Positions 44,246 to 57,900 are shown, numbered from the stretch's first letter. The stretch: DNA of 64,000 nt from Copromyces sp. CBS 386.78 (GCA_030685235.1 MU839143.1:62001-126000), one strand, 5' to 3'. Numbers and translations are program-made. Notes: generated from the sequence alone by a model not told the origin.

Positions 44246-45899
44246 TTCGCAATTGTATTCTTTCATAAATTTCACACCAGAAATCTAGGCATTATATTCT
44301 TTTATGGAATGTTACGTGCCCAACCTAGATGTGCGCCTAAATATGCACTCAGATTGGCTACTTTATAACGTACTTTATAATGTATTTAGTAGTATAGTTG
44401 TATATTATACGGTCGTACATTGTTTAATTGAGCGATTAATTAATTGTACTCAATCTATATTAATCTATATAATAATAATCTATTAGAAATCTATTGTATA
44501 ATCGCTTAGTCTCCTATTAGAAGGCTCTTAGAGTTACTATTATGTGCTAGCAATATATATGCTACGCCGTATGCCCTACGTGCTAGTAGGAATATTGGTA
44601 GGAATATTTCCTCTTTTTCTCGTAGTGCTAGTAGTATAACCTCTTCGTCCCCGTATAGATTTGCTACCTTTCTCTATATTTCCTCCTTTTATATTGCTAC
44701 GAGGGCGGCTTTGTCTTTTCGTCTGTATGCTAATTAGATTGCGGCGGTTAGTTTTATTAGCTTGTTTAAGGTCTACGCCCTCCTATGTAAATACGTTTCG
44801 TTGGATAGATGGCGCTATTCGTATTGAAGTAGTAGGGTTTTAGCCTGCTTTAGGCTAGCGGTTACGGCTAGGCTATAAGCGAGGCCGTCTTCGAAGTTGT
44901 AATAATTACGCTAGCGTAGTTGAGAGAGGGGGAATTTGAATATTAATTGGCGTAATTAATTAGGGAGTACGAAGATTAGTAGTAAATAGTACGTTATTTC
45001 GAAGGCAGCCTTTGAATTTTATTACCTTATTGAATTCCTAATATTATAAATATTTATTGTTGTTATCGAGGGATTTGGTAAGCTATTAGTACGGGTGAAA
45101 ATCTAGTTTGTCGAGTTTGAATAGCTTCGATCGGTCGAATATACGTTCGAATATTGTATATGAATATAGTAAGCTAAATTGTATAGTAAATTTACCTATA
45201 TATAATTCTAATTCGTTAGGGTATAGATTAGTATCCGTAAGAATAATACCGAATGCGATATAGTATTGGTGAGCTACCTTCTTAAATATTAATTAGGAGA
45301 CCTATTTAGGAGTAGTACTGTACTAATTTTTATTAAGAAATTTATTTATTATACGAATTTTCTCCTTTATAACTTTTTTTTTTATTTTTTTTTTTATTGC
45401 GGCGACGAATTTGAAACTTTGTTAGATCGTTGCGATAACCGTATTATTACTTGTATAAAATATATAAAGATGTTAGAATTAGTATAAAATATATAGGGGG
45501 AATATAGGTTAGTATAGGTATTAAAGTTAAATTTTATTAATAATAATGAAATTTTTAAAGTTACGGTTAACTAATTTAATTAGTAATATAGTACGATAAT
45601 TAAAATTAAACCTTTTGTTAATATAATATATAGCCTATTCTTCCTTTATAATTATATATATTTTTTTTAAATATGTAATAATCGTTATTTACTACGAAAA
45701 ATAATTGTAGAGCCTTTTAAATATGGTATTAAAAGCTTTTTTAATATACGTATAATATATATGCTTCTAGAGGGTGTAAAGGCTAGTTCGTAAGTACTTT
45801 ATAATATTAGGAAGAAGTTCTAAATTATTTATACTATTTACTAAGCGGTTTAAATTGTTGATTACCTTTCGATTTTTATCGTTAAAATCTTTTAGATTC

Positions 45900-46420
45900 G
45901 TTGTATTATTGGGTGGCTGTATTAACTAGGCTAATTAGGCTGACCACGGTATTTACTATATTAATTCCGAAATTTCCCGCTATATTTGTGCTTATATTAT
46001 AGCGGTATAAATATTAGTAACTTAGGCGGCGACCTTTTTATCCTATTTGCGCTTAATATTCAATACTACGTTTTTATTAATATAGAAGATATATAGTTGG
46101 GATTTTACTTTTGGATAAACTCGCTTAATAGCTGCCTTTATTACTATATTGTAATTTGTAATAGTTACTTGCGGTTTAGCAGCGCTAATAATTTGACGAC
46201 GAGTATTAATTTAATTTATTAATTAATTAAATCCCTTTTGCCGCTTATTATTAATAAGGCTAAATCCGTAGTTAAAAGTATATTTAGTACTAATTATACT
46301 GATAATTTAAAAGAAGGCGAGGCTTTTATTATTGGTTTTATACGTATTATTATATATTTATATATATAATTAATACCGCTAGTACTCCTCTCCCTAGGGA
46401 TCGGTTTAGAAGATAGCGGT
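45900..46420 (-). pseudogene. MULE transposase core relic
   Basis: Read on the minus strand, a single frame with a few TAA/TAG stops gives in order TYKTNNKSLAFF, STKYTFNYGFSLINNKRQ, QVTITNYN, KAAIKRVYPKVKSQLYIFYINKNV and VLNIKRK. These correspond to the central DDE-type MULE domain of plant and fungal elements, with Asn for the first catalytic Asp and Tyr for the conserved Cys/His. Confidence 0.75.
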
Positions 46421-47574
46421 TGGCTTAGTTTTAATTATATTTGCCTAATTAATTTTAAAGTGGATTTTGCTTTCTATAAGGAATTTTATAGTTTATTGAA
46501 ACGGGGTATACCTAATTATAGCCTCCTTTTTTAACTTATAACGTAGGTTTTCTAACTATTTAATCGTAAAATATAAGTTTAGGAACCGCTGTTCCAATTC
46601 GACGGCGATCTTACGGTTACGTATATTAGGTCGGTCGATATACGTAGCTATTAGAATTTTGTATTTAATTTTAAATACTCCGTAGATTTATGTTTTATTA
46701 ATAGGAGGATAGGTATATTCTTTATAGCCTTTTCGCAATTTAAAAGTCTACCTCCTATCGTTATATTTTAATACTTTAATATACTCCTGCTAAGAATATC
46801 CTTATTTGGTTATTAATATAAAACGAGAGTAGGCGTTAAATTTGCGAATAGTGCTATTTGTATATACGAAATAAAGACGAATATAATTAAAGTTATTTAT
46901 TATATTATTGGAGCGGCCTTTTATTATATTATAATTAAATTTTCTTACCTACTTTTAAATAATTGTAATTAATTAATCGAACTTTTTATACTAGGTGTTA
47001 AAAACGGTATAATCGCTGTGCTTATAGTAGTGAGAGGAGGGGGGGGGGCTCGTATAATTCGTCTTCTTAATCGTTAGGCTAGTCTTTATATTCGTTATCG
47101 ATATTTATAGGCTAGGCAGAGGTAGGCTCGATAGCAGTCTTTAGGGTATTGCCTATTGAGGGGGTTATTAAGGGTTTTAGATTAGGGTCGATGAGAGTAA
47201 GGTCGATTATTTAATTAGGGAGGGCGTTACAGTCGCGTACGCCCGTCGGATGGGTCGCTATATTAGCTATTTACGTTATAATTAGTTAGGGAAATATATA
47301 GAAAAGATGACGGATTATTTCTTATTGTTAATAGATACTAGCGCTTTATTTATTTGAACGATATTTCGTAATGCGCGATAGTAGTTTAATTAATTATAAG
47401 GAGGATAGTAATGGTAATAGTAGGGGAGGAAGCGATATAATGCGACGATGCCTATAAATCGCTAATATAACGATGGATTATTAGATTGGCTAATACAATA
47501 CGAAATCTGGGTATAATAGGTTGAAATTTGGGGGCTTAGCGGGCGCGGTATAGTTTGTTAACGTTAAGAATAGG

Positions 47575-47723
47575 AGTTGTAGATTACGATTTGGATGCGA
47601 GCGATTTGATTGGCTTAAAAATTTTGGGGTGTATTAGTGCGCGGGAAGGGCGGGGCGGCGATAGGGCGAGGGTGGGGCGGCGGTGTAGTGAGCGTTTTGC
47701 AGCGGTGTAGATAGCGTTTCTCA
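47575..47723 (-). repeat. Right terminal inverted repeat of MULE
   Basis: Reverse complement matches the left repeat, but with RIP-type transitions (for example CTACACC against CTGCACC, ACTAATACACC against GCTAATGCACC) and about 18 extra bases in the GC-rich part (CGCCGCCCCGCCC region). Confidence 0.83.
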
Positions 47724-48676
47724 TTAGTCTCTTATAATAACGACGCTCTCCAAATTATCAGCCCCCATTTTTTCCCCTACGGATCCGCCCCGCTTTTCGG
47801 CCGCCACAATAGAGTATATAGCGCGTAGCTTAGAACCTACAGGTCTAAATAATATAACATTAATTTACGTCTATATTAAAGTTAAACGAAAGTAATAAAT
47901 TTATATAAAAAATATTTAATTTCTATTTAACTTCGGATAAATACTCTAACTTTATACAATTATAATAATTTCTAACGTAATAGAATAAAGTATTTAAGGA
48001 TTATATATATTATAAATTTATATTCCTATACTTTTTTTTATATTTCCGCTATATAATAGGAATTTCTAGCCCTATAAATATAATGTTTAGTTTATATAAA
48101 ACGGCTCCGATCAAAATTATATACTCTATTTTAATAACCCATCGTCATATTAATACAAAATTTAATATAAATAATAAGCGATTAAAAATATAATACCGAC
48201 GAGTTTATAGTACTTATTTATTATATTACCGACTTTCGTAAATTAAATACGTCCGAACCTTTTAATATTACTTTTCGAAGTTGGATTAGCGAAGTATTAT
48301 ATTATATAACTTTTACTAACGACGAATAAATTTAATATAATTTTATTAATACGGTTGTTATATATATATTAAATTAGGGTTTACTATTAGATTGGGAATA
48401 GCGTCGTCCGAAGTTTAATTAAATTAAATATATTTATTATATTATTTATAAACGAAGTGATATAATCTTTATTACCCGAATTAATTATAGTAAGAATATT
48501 ATTTTCTAAATTATATTTATTATTCTATTTAATAAAGTTATTATTTAGATTATACCGTTTAATCGGCTTAGTAAGGAATAACGTAATATTATTATAAAAT
48601 ACCCGGGTATTCGGCCTATTTTAATTGACTAATTAATTATTAAAGTATAAAAATCTATTTAATTACTCTTTTCTTT

Positions 48677-48722
48677 AAAACCGATAGGGGAGGTTTATTA
48701 TTATCCCCCCCCTATCAGTTTT
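48677..48722. repeat. Inverted repeat able to form a hairpin
   Basis: Arms AAAACCGATAGGGG (48677-48690) and CCCCTATCAGTTTT (48709-48722) are complementary at 13 of 14 positions around an 18-nt loop. It is unusual here because the surroundings lack G/C runs. It may be a relic terminator or element end. Confidence 0.6.
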
Positions 48723-49619
48723 AAACGAATTCTAACTAATCGCCTAATAGTATACTCGCTTCTAAGTAAATTTAGAATTTAGAAATTATATATATATTCT
48801 CCTCGGTCTAGAACAAACTACCGATATAAAATTTATAAAATTTATATATAAGGCTTCGTTTAATTAATAAATTACTTTTATTACTATTAACGAACTATAT
48901 ATTATATTTTAATAGCGCGAATTCCGAAGGCAATTTATAAATATCTATACTATTAAAACCGCTATCCTATCTAACATTCCTTAATTCGGATATACGGCTA
49001 TACTAATATATAATGTATAATATTATATATATAAATATAGCGATTTTCGCTCTAAAGGTCGTAAATTAAATAAATTTATTATTATTCGTACTTCTATCGA
49101 CCGTACTAATATTATTATAATACTACAACTAATCCTACAAAATAGGCTTTATAATTATCGGCGGCTCAAATTCGTCTTCAGCCCCCAAACGCTTAACGCC
49201 CCCAAACTAAATTTCCACTTTATCCCGAAAATAATTATTTATATTAATACTAAACTATCTTTTTTCTCTACCCGGGCGCACCTTCTACGCTATCTTATAT
49301 TATCCGGCTACAATCTTTTATATATAATAAAAGTAATCCGTAAATACAACGCCGATACCCGTCCCTAAAATTAGAAAGAAATATATAAGGACTTTAAGCG
49401 GCCGGATTCTACGTATCGGATTATATTTTTACTATTTTATTCAGTATAAGTATAAATATTCTAGATATATAGCGTATAATTTAATACGGCGTAATTAAAT
49501 CTAATAATGTTACAGATTTAATTTAACGCTTTAAACGCGCTATTTATACGGATTTTACTATATATAATATAGAATATTATTTCGTACTATATTATTAATT
49601 TAATTATTTAAATTAATTA

Positions 49620-51030
49620 AATAAACCCGCTATAGTAAATATTAATATTTATACCGGCGATATTTCCGTAGATTATATCGACGATTTAAGGTTAGAAACC
49701 CCTAAAGTCCCGGCCCCTCCTTCTATTAATATTTAATATACTATATTAAATTTCGCTTTAATTAATAACCCGGTCCAACTACTTCTATTATTCAATATAA
49801 ATATATTAAACGAAGATACGTCGGATATAGAAGAAACGTCGGACAAAAATATATAAAATAAATCGTTAAATAATAATAAAATTATTTTCGGCCGTCTAGT
49901 CCTTTAAAAATTAAGTATTAATAATAATAATTACTAACTTCGTATATAAATTATAGTAGAATAATTATATTAAAAGAAATATATTAATAAATATAAAGAA
50001 ATATACGAATTCGTTAACGTAAACTATTTTAAGCTATATATTATAAAGCTATTATAGGAGCCTAAGCTACTTCCCGAATTTAAAGGCCTATTTATTTATA
50101 TAAAAGACTTCAACGTTAAATATATTAATACTCGTCCTACTATAATACTTCGAAAATAATATTATAATAAATATTATCCCCTACTAAGTCTTTTACCGCC
50201 TATATTTAAAAAGTTTGTAACTAATAATAATTAACGCCTATCGAAATTATTTAAGGCTAATTTTACCTTCGACAAATTAAACCGCTTTATAATTACTACT
50301 GCTAAAATATTCTATTCCAATATACTAAAACTATTTAATTTATTAAAAGAGGCGTTTATATTATCTTCTCTCTTAAATATATTTATAAAACAATTCGGAA
50401 AATAAAAACCGATATTTACTATAAAGGACCTTATTAAAATTATTCTAGAATTTAAATTGTAGAAATAGTTAGAGGGGTATAAAGATATATTAATTACCGA
50501 ATACGCCCGTATTATACCTATTTCTTTAGAAATATTTATTATTAGTAAAAAAAGGATTATTTATAATATAGCGAACGTAGAAAAAAGGAGGTTAAAGAAT
50601 ACGGGTCGGGTATAATTCTCAAAAAATATTACGAGTAATTTATTTAACGCTACAGGTTTTACCTTATATATAAATCCTATTAATATATATATAAATATAA
50701 TTATACCTATAAAAAGGGTAAAAATTAGTATAATCCTAACGAAACGGAAGAAGTAAATTACTTCGCTATTAAAAGGTTTAAAAAGGAAGATCGCAAATAT
50801 TTCGGCCTCTAATTACAAAAATAACTATATTACCGTTTAGGGTAAAGATAAATATATTAAAAATAAAAGGGATATACAAATTAAAAAATTAAAAATTAAA
50901 TTGTATTTAAACTAGAATAATTAAATCGGCCGTAGCTTATAATATAAAGTTTTTAAACGGCCCCGCTATAAACCTTTTAAATATTTACGACCTTCGTTTT
51001 AATTAAAATCCTTTAGTAAAAGTATAATAC
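49620..51030 (+). pseudogene. RIP-broken long frame, family unknown
   Basis: Plus-strand reading gives a nearly continuous protein-like sequence with scattered TAA/TAG. Segments include DYIDDLRLE (about 49670), EIYEFVNVNYFKLY, LPEFKGLFIYIKDFNVKYINT, FTFDKLNRFIITTAKIFYSN and TGFTLYINPINIYINIIIPIKRVK. The YIDD at about 49671-49682 resembles a reverse transcriptase motif but is followed by LRLE instead of a hydrophobic strand, so I do not call it RT. Composition is mixed and globular-looking. No family recognised. Confidence 0.4.
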
Positions 51031-51586
51031 TATTCGATTATGTTCCTAATTAATTTATTTATTATTTGAATTATTATTTCTCCTAATAATTATATACGTA
51101 TTTTAATTGCCTAATCGTTTTCGGCTCTATAATTTATCAACCGCGACCGAACTATTAAATTTCTTATATAATATATATATTACCTTCCGGTTTAATTAGA
51201 ATTATTTAAATATATTATAATTCGCTAATATTATTAGATTATTCATTAAATACCTTCGCTCTTATTATAATCTATCTTATTTAATTACTTTTATTCTTAT
51301 TATAATTTATTTTATAAAGTAAATAAATATAGTATACTAATATTTACTATTAATTACCTCTAGGTCGTTATATAGCTATTAATAAGGATTTACCTTAAAA
51401 ACTACGCTAATTATATTATATAATAGCGCTAATCAATTTAAAAGAGCACTAGCTACATTATATAATAGCGCTAATTATATTTTAATCCAATTAGTATAGT
51501 TTTTAAATTCCCCCTTATTTATTTTTTATTTTAATTTCTCTTCCTCCCTCTCTCCTTCCTTCCTTCTATAATAATTAATATATTAT

Positions 51587-51658
51587 AATTAGAACGAAAG
51601 CGGCTAAATTTCTCCTTATCCCTCTTTAATAACCTATATATTTAAATTAGAGCGAAAG
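51587..51658 (+). repeat. AATTAGAGCGAAA motif, first pair
   Basis: AATTAGAACGAAAG at 51587-51600 and AATTAGAGCGAAAG at 51645-51658, 58 bp apart, in a gap between two broken frames. Related plus-orientation copies follow at 52231, 52274, 53731, 53758, 53797, 54508, 55762, 55791 and 56228. Confidence 0.7.
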
Positions 51659-52939
51659 TAATTATAATAATAAATCGCGCGAACCGGGCTATAATTAATA
51701 CCGGAGCTAGTAATTAAATTAGGCTAATATTAGAAATTTATAATTTAGGAGTAATAACGAAGTATATTATAATAGAATCGCCTAACTTTAATCTCTTATA
51801 AATATTACTATACCCGGAATTTAAATAATATAAAGACGATTTTTATAGCCCTAACTACCTTAAACATAGATCAATACTTTTAAGGAAAAAAAATTACCCG
51901 CTATATACCGGGTATTATAATTTAAATATAATATATAATAACTTTCCGGAAATCCGAAAATAGGGTAATAATAATTACGAATTTATCAATTAACTAATTA
52001 AACCCTTTAAAAGTTATACTAATTTAACCTTCGAAGCGGCTAAAGTTAACCGGGTATAGGGTTAAAATTTAACGGTACGTTAGAACGTCGAGTCTAAATA
52101 TTTTAAAAAGGACGTTACTTCCTTATTAGAATATACGAATATTTAAATACTCTATTAGTATATAGATTATAATTATATATATTTTCCTTTTTATCGCTCC
52201 CTTCGTTCTAGTTAAAATATAATAAATCCTATTTTAATTAGAGTATAACCAATTACTTAATTTAGCTTTATCTAATTTAATTAGAGCGAAACCCGCCTTC
52301 GAAATCCCCTTTCCTATTTTATATATATAAATCTATACCCCTATAGGCCTATCGATATATTAATGCTAATTATTTTTAATAATTAATTAATTCGGCCTAT
52401 TAAACTATATAAAGCGCCTATATAAATTTAGAAGATAGAAGGGTATTATATTCGATAATATATATATTTTATTTAAAGAGTATATTAATTCGACAATTAA
52501 TTATTATTAGTATATATATTTTATATATACGGTTAAAGCTACTAAATCGGAGGATTTTCCTTTATATACTATTGTTGTAAGGTACGGCGACTTTACTTCA
52601 CTTAATACCGACGACCCTACGAAGTTAAATAGGATTATAGTTTATAAGAATTTATATTTTATTATATTTATCGCTCTCTATCGCTACTCTACATAACCCT
52701 GTTATACTAGCCCCCTTTATTTTACCAAGTACGTTCTAATTAATAATTTAACCCTATACGGGGGATATACTATAAACGATTAAGTCCGTATCTTCTAAAT
52801 ATTTTCTCATTTTATAGTATAGTAATATAGTAATATAGCGTTAGGGTCTATATATACTTAAATTTAAGAGGGAAAAATATTCGGCCCCTACGTATTTCCT
52901 ACGGATAATAATATATTTTTAATTAAGGATGTAAATAAA

Positions 52940-53700
52940 TCTCTATACTATAATAACTATATACGAAAAGTATTAAATATTGCCCGAATCGTTCGTAAAG
53001 AATATTATAATTCGGTAGTCGTAAATATATACGTCCTTATAGAAGAAGAATTTAAAAAGTTTGGCCGTATAAACTATATAGCTAAAATTATATTTATTTA
53101 GAATATTTTCTTCGTCGGTACTAATATATATAATAATTTTGCTGGTATAAAGTTAAATTGTAAAAGTAGTAAAGATTTTACTAATATTAAAATAGGTTTT
53201 AGTACCGATTTAGCGCTGTATTTAAATATACGTATATTATTCGAATATTTTATAGATTTAGAGTTATAATAGCGTTAGACCCGGATAATGTTATTATTTT
53301 AGGAAGTTAAATATTTCCTTTTATTCTATAATAGAATAAGTAAAATGTTTACTATAGATTTTATAATTACGTTTATTAAAATAATCGACCGGTTAATATA
53401 ATATATTTAAATAAAGTCGAATAAATCTTAAAAGGTTATTCGGGAAAAGGTTTAGGCTAATATTACGGCCGGAATAATTATTAAGGGGTTTATAAAGTAA
53501 AAGTATTTATTAGCGAAAGTATATTCGGATTTTAATTTTATTATTAAAAGTTATTACGCTCTTAGGCGAAGTATCGGTAAATTTAAGGAGGAAGAGTCCC
53601 TTCCGGTATTTAATTATAAAACTTTTAAAGAAAAATACGATTAAATAAATTAGGATATTAATAAATTCAATTTACGCTATTTACTCCCTTATTAAATTGT
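52940..53700 (+). pseudogene. RIP-broken frame, family unknown
   Basis: Readable plus-strand protein with few stops: ARIVRKEYYNSVVVNIYVLIEEEFKKFGRINYIAK, NIFFVGTNIYNNFAGIKLNCKSSKDFTNIKIGFSTDLALYLNIRILFEYF and later YALRRSIGKFKEEESLPVFNYKTFKEKYD. It ends just before the AATTAAAG/AATTAAAACGAAA motif cluster at 53731-53815. No domain is recognised; it is too regular to be noise. Confidence 0.4.
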
Positions 53701-54049
53701 AGATTAATTTAACTTTCTATAATATCTCTTCTATTCTAATTAAAGTAGAAAATATTTTATTCTAATTAAAACGAAACTGGGTTAGTATTTTACGTTCTTT
53801 AATTAAAGTAAAACCGGTTAATTATTAATATATTTTAAATATATATATTATTTATTAATTTTTCTATTTACCCCTTTGCGGAATTATATTAATTAATAAA
53901 GTAAAGATTAGTAAAACCCTTATTTATAGGGTAGTATTCCTTATAGAGTATTATTATTTCCGGAAAGTAGAATAGGAGAATAGGTTTATAGTAGTATATT
54001 CGAATATTATTATAATATTATCCAATTTAATTATTTAAATATTTAATAA

Positions 54050-55390
54050 ATTTTATAAAATTTTTAAGGAATTTACTTTTTATATATAGTTCAATACCCT
54101 TAGTAGGGTCTTTACTAGCGATCCTTATAAGGAAAAGACCTTTATATAAGATAAATTCGATATATTAATAAAAGGTTAGATTCGGGAGCGTTATTTCGCT
54201 AAAATAGCGTAAAATATTATTATTTATTTATATTTTATAATAATAGTACGGTAGGTAAAAAAGCCTAAGATCGATTTAGAGCCTAGTATTAATTTACGTA
54301 CTTTCAATAAATTAGTCCTTTAGAAATATAGGTAACGGTTAATAAACCCGTTTAAATTACCGAAACCCGCGTCTAAATTAAAGGTTAAAGTTCCGGGTAA
54401 AGAAGATAAAAACGATTTTAAAGAGGACGAAGAGACTATTATAATATAAGCGGACATTATATTAGAAGAGTAAAAAGCGGTCTTTAAACCCGACGAATAA
54501 GTTTACTATTTTAATTAGAGCGAAAATTATAAAAGTTAATATATAGTATAAGAAGGACCGGCGGCCTTATAAGCTTAAATTTAAAATAATTATAGAGTAG
54601 GATCCTAAATTTAGTATACTTATTTTCGACGAAACGTAATTCGCGAGGAATTGCAATTCGTTAATATAGTATACTATATATATTATCCCTACTAATTAAC
54701 GGCTATTTTATTTAACTACGCTTATATTTAACCGGATTACCGATATTAAAACTTTTACTTACTTTATTTAAAAAGGTACTAATTTCGGTAAATATTTTAA
54801 ATTGCCGAAAGGTTTTAAAAACTATATAAACCTATTCCGGAATAGGTTTAAAGGGTTATATACTTTTAGCGATTTTAATTATATTATTACCTTAAATATA
54901 CCTCTAATAATAATTCGTCATTTATAATAAATCGATAAGAAGTAGGGTTATACGTAGTAAATACTCTACTTTTCTATTTAAGAGGCTATTATTAACGAGG
55001 GCAAAACTATTTAGCAAATTATTATATAGATTATTAGGCAAAACTATATTATAATAATAAACCGGGGTATAAATACGCTTTTATATTTATTTAACAATAT
55101 TATTACTTTTCCCTCGTTAAATATTCCGCCGATAAAAATATATTAAGTCGAATTAAATTATAAAACCCGGTTTACAAAGATTATTTACGCTTCTAACGAC
55201 TTTTTAAAGGACGTTTATATAAAATTACCTAAGTACGAATTTAACGATTTAAATTTATTAAAGACTACGGATACTAAGCGGAAAATCGTTCTAAACCTTA
55301 TATTTATCCGCCTCCTTTAATTTCTATCGTTTAACATTTACATTTAGAACTTAATATTTAAAAACAATATAATTAATAAATAAAATACTA
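54050..55390 (+). pseudogene. RIP-broken frame(s), family unknown
   Basis: Two consecutive readable stretches separated by the motif copy at 54508-54525. The first contains KIDLEPSINLRTFNKLV and a charged KVKVPGKEDKNDFKEDEE zone. The second contains FTYFI, GTNFGKYFKLPKGFKNYINLFRNRFKGLYTFSDFNY, ELNYKTRFTKIIYASNDFLKDVYIKLPKYEFNDLNLLKTTDTKRK. RIP-type stops punctuate both. No family recognised. Confidence 0.38.
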
Positions 55391-56599
55391 TTTAGGGCGC
55401 CCGCCTTTTAGAAGGCTTATTTATTATAGAGAGGTAGAAAGGTAATTACAAAATATAAATTTAAATTTATAATTAAATAATATAAAGTAGTAAGGATACT
55501 ACCCTTAGTATTAAAATTATTAATAAATTAATTAAATTTAATTATAATTACAGGTTATTATATTAATTCCTATATTTTATATAGGATATTTACGTTATAC
55601 TATTAATAAATTATATATGAATAGTATATTAAACCTTTATAGAATCCCTTTTATTTATATAGATAATTAGGAAATATATTGAAATATATTATAAATAAAA
55701 GAGGGTATTAATCATAGCGAATTCCCCTTAAATATAAATATAAATTTTAATTTAATCGATTCCATTTTAATTAGAATTCGAAGTTATTTACTTTAATTAA
55801 AGCGAAGGCCGCCCGTATACATATTAATTTAATTTTAGGACACTATACACTATTTTAAAAAAAATTAAAATATAAATAAATATAATTTATTCGAATTGAT
55901 TCTAAGCCGACCGCAACTACGTCGTTATTAAATAGAATTAATTAAAAGTAAATATCAACGTCCTAATATTAAATTCGAACGTTTATATAATTAATTTAAA
56001 TTTTTATATAATTTATTACATCGGAATTAAATTTAATTATATTTAGAACCAAAATACTATTTTATAGTATATAGGCCGACTCTATTAAATCAGCTAAATT
56101 TAACTTATTAAATAGTTTCTTCTTATTATAAATATGATAATTAATAATTAAATAGAAGAATATACGCTATATAAAGTATATTATATATTTATACTTTAAT
56201 TAGGATAAACTTTTTAAAGCTAATTTACTATAATTAAAGCGAAAGTTAATATATAAATAATAAATTTACAAATTAATTGTAAATTTACTATTAAATAATT
56301 TAAATATTCTATCCGAAGTTAACGATGAATTTCGGACCCTTTTTAACTATAAAGCCGCTAAATATAGCTTTTTATACTAATTTAACCGGTTCTCGTAAAT
56401 AGTTGAATTACCAACGAATATAGGGTTATATAATATAGATTATATATATTATATTAGCGACTTCTATTCTCTTTTAATTAAAGTAATTATAAAAATTATA
56501 TTATAAAGTTTCGAAATCGATTAAATATAATTCAATTGCAACCTACTATTGGCCGGCCCGGTATAAGCTAATTAAATTAAAGTTAATATCGCCAATTCG

Positions 56600-57900
56600 G
56601 AAGTAGAATATTCTACGCTCTTAAATAGCGTTTATATTATTATTAATAATACTACGGACGATAATTATAATAAAATTATTAAATAGTTCGCTTAGTATCC
56701 TATTAAGGACTTTAAAATAAAAAAAAGGTTATAAATTAAAAAGGCGTCATCTTTAACCGACGGTTACTAATAAAAATTATTAATAATATTAACGAAACAG
56801 GAAATTATAATCGAAGCCGAAATAGAAGAAAAGTTTTAAACGCTTTATAAAAAGTATAAGCAGGGCGGGGCCGCGGCTATAACCCTATAAATTCGGAAAG
56901 AAAAGCAGGTAATAAAAGTAAATTAATATAAAAACGTAATATTAATTAACCCAGTTAACGATTTAGATAATCCCAATTACCATTCCGACAACTTTAGCCG
57001 TAGCTATAGGGAGAAGTGTAAGCATTTTAATTCTAATTCGGGCTCTTCGTTTAAAGTACAGAAATATTAGCATTACAATTATAACGAAGTTCGCTCTAAT
57101 TATACTAGAGGTAATAATAAGGACGAATTTTATTTAGGTTATATTAAAAGTAATAATAAGGACGAATTTTATTCGGATTATATTAGAAGTAATAATAAAG
57201 ACGATATTCACCCTACCTTAACTCCGCCTAAATATAAAGACTACGCAATTAAACTCCTAATTTCTAATTTACGTAAATATTATAACTTTAAGAACTTAAA
57301 CGTTATTCCTAATTAATATAACTTTATTAACGTTAAGTAGGAAGCCCCTACTCCGTTTAACCGTTCTAAATATACAGATAAGCCCTCCCTATTCTAATAT
57401 TACGGCCCTAGGAATTTAAACTCTATTTTACCTAATAAAGAATATAATTATATAATTCGCCTTATAGTATAATATATAGGACGGTAACGCGCCCCGTTCA
57501 CTACTAAATAATAAATATATAATAAAAAGAAAGTATAAGAATTTATTAATTAACTTTATCCTAATTAGGATAAGAAATATAATTATATTAAAAATTATAT
57601 TAGCGAATAATATAATAGCTATTATATCCCTTTTAATAAGGAGGGCTATATAATTATAAATATATTTAGGGTTAAAGTAAAAATATATAACGCATATAAA
57701 TTTTTAAATAACGATATTTATAATAGTAAGGATATATAGTTATTTAAATAGGTTAAACGTTTCGTATATAGTCGTTTAAGGAGCGGGACGGACGCCGAAG
57801 CGGATATATAGCCCTAAACGGCTTATTACAATTTTATATTTTCAGAAATATTATTAGAGTATTTAATAAGTATTAAAATTATTATTTTCTTAATAATAAT
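56600..57900 (+). pseudogene. RIP-broken frame with 13-residue internal repeats
   Basis: Plus-strand reading is open over long stretches. It begins with a charged part, then three NNKDEFY-type repeats (57111-57210), then PPKYKDYAIKLLISNLRKYYNFKNLNVIPN, APTPFNRSKYTDKP, PRNLNSILPNKEYNYIIRLIV, KKKVQEFINQLYPN and a C-terminal hydrophobic part. The Lys-rich gag- or nucleocapsid-like style suggests a mobile-element structural protein, but no zinc knuckle is visible. Function unknown. Confidence 0.4.
57111..57205 (+). repeat. 39-bp in-frame coding repeat, about 2.5 units
   Basis: GTAATAATAAGGACGAATTT starts at 57111 and 57150, with a diverging third copy at 57189, an exact 39-bp period. Each unit encodes 13 residues of the type S/G-NNKDEFY-x-x-YI-K/R. 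The multiple-of-three period supports former protein coding. Confidence 0.8.

Larger units (their letters stand above)
44105..47723 (-). mobile_element. Mutator-like (MULE) DNA transposon, RIP-inactivated
   Basis: The ends are long inverted repeats: from 44105 inward, and from 47723 inward on the other strand, both begin TGAGAAACGCTATCT and stay alignable for roughly 130-150 bp. The minus-strand interior carries a MULE transposase relic: TYKTN (near 46330-46345), a TFNYGF-like block, VTITN where a catalytic TD is expected, and LYIFYINKNV (46068-46096) where the family's C-hydrophobic-H-INKN motif is expected. Cys and His are both changed to Tyr as RIP would do. Stops interrupt all frames. I could not find a matching 9-bp target duplication next to the two ends. 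Confidence 0.82.

Noticed and set aside
44183..44843. Small plus-strand frames near the left MULE end
   Set aside because: They start inside the terminal inverted repeat and run into RIPed DNA, with no family features.
49671..49682. YIDD as a reverse transcriptase active site
   Set aside because: It is followed by LRLE rather than a hydrophobic strand, and no other RT block is seen in the frame.
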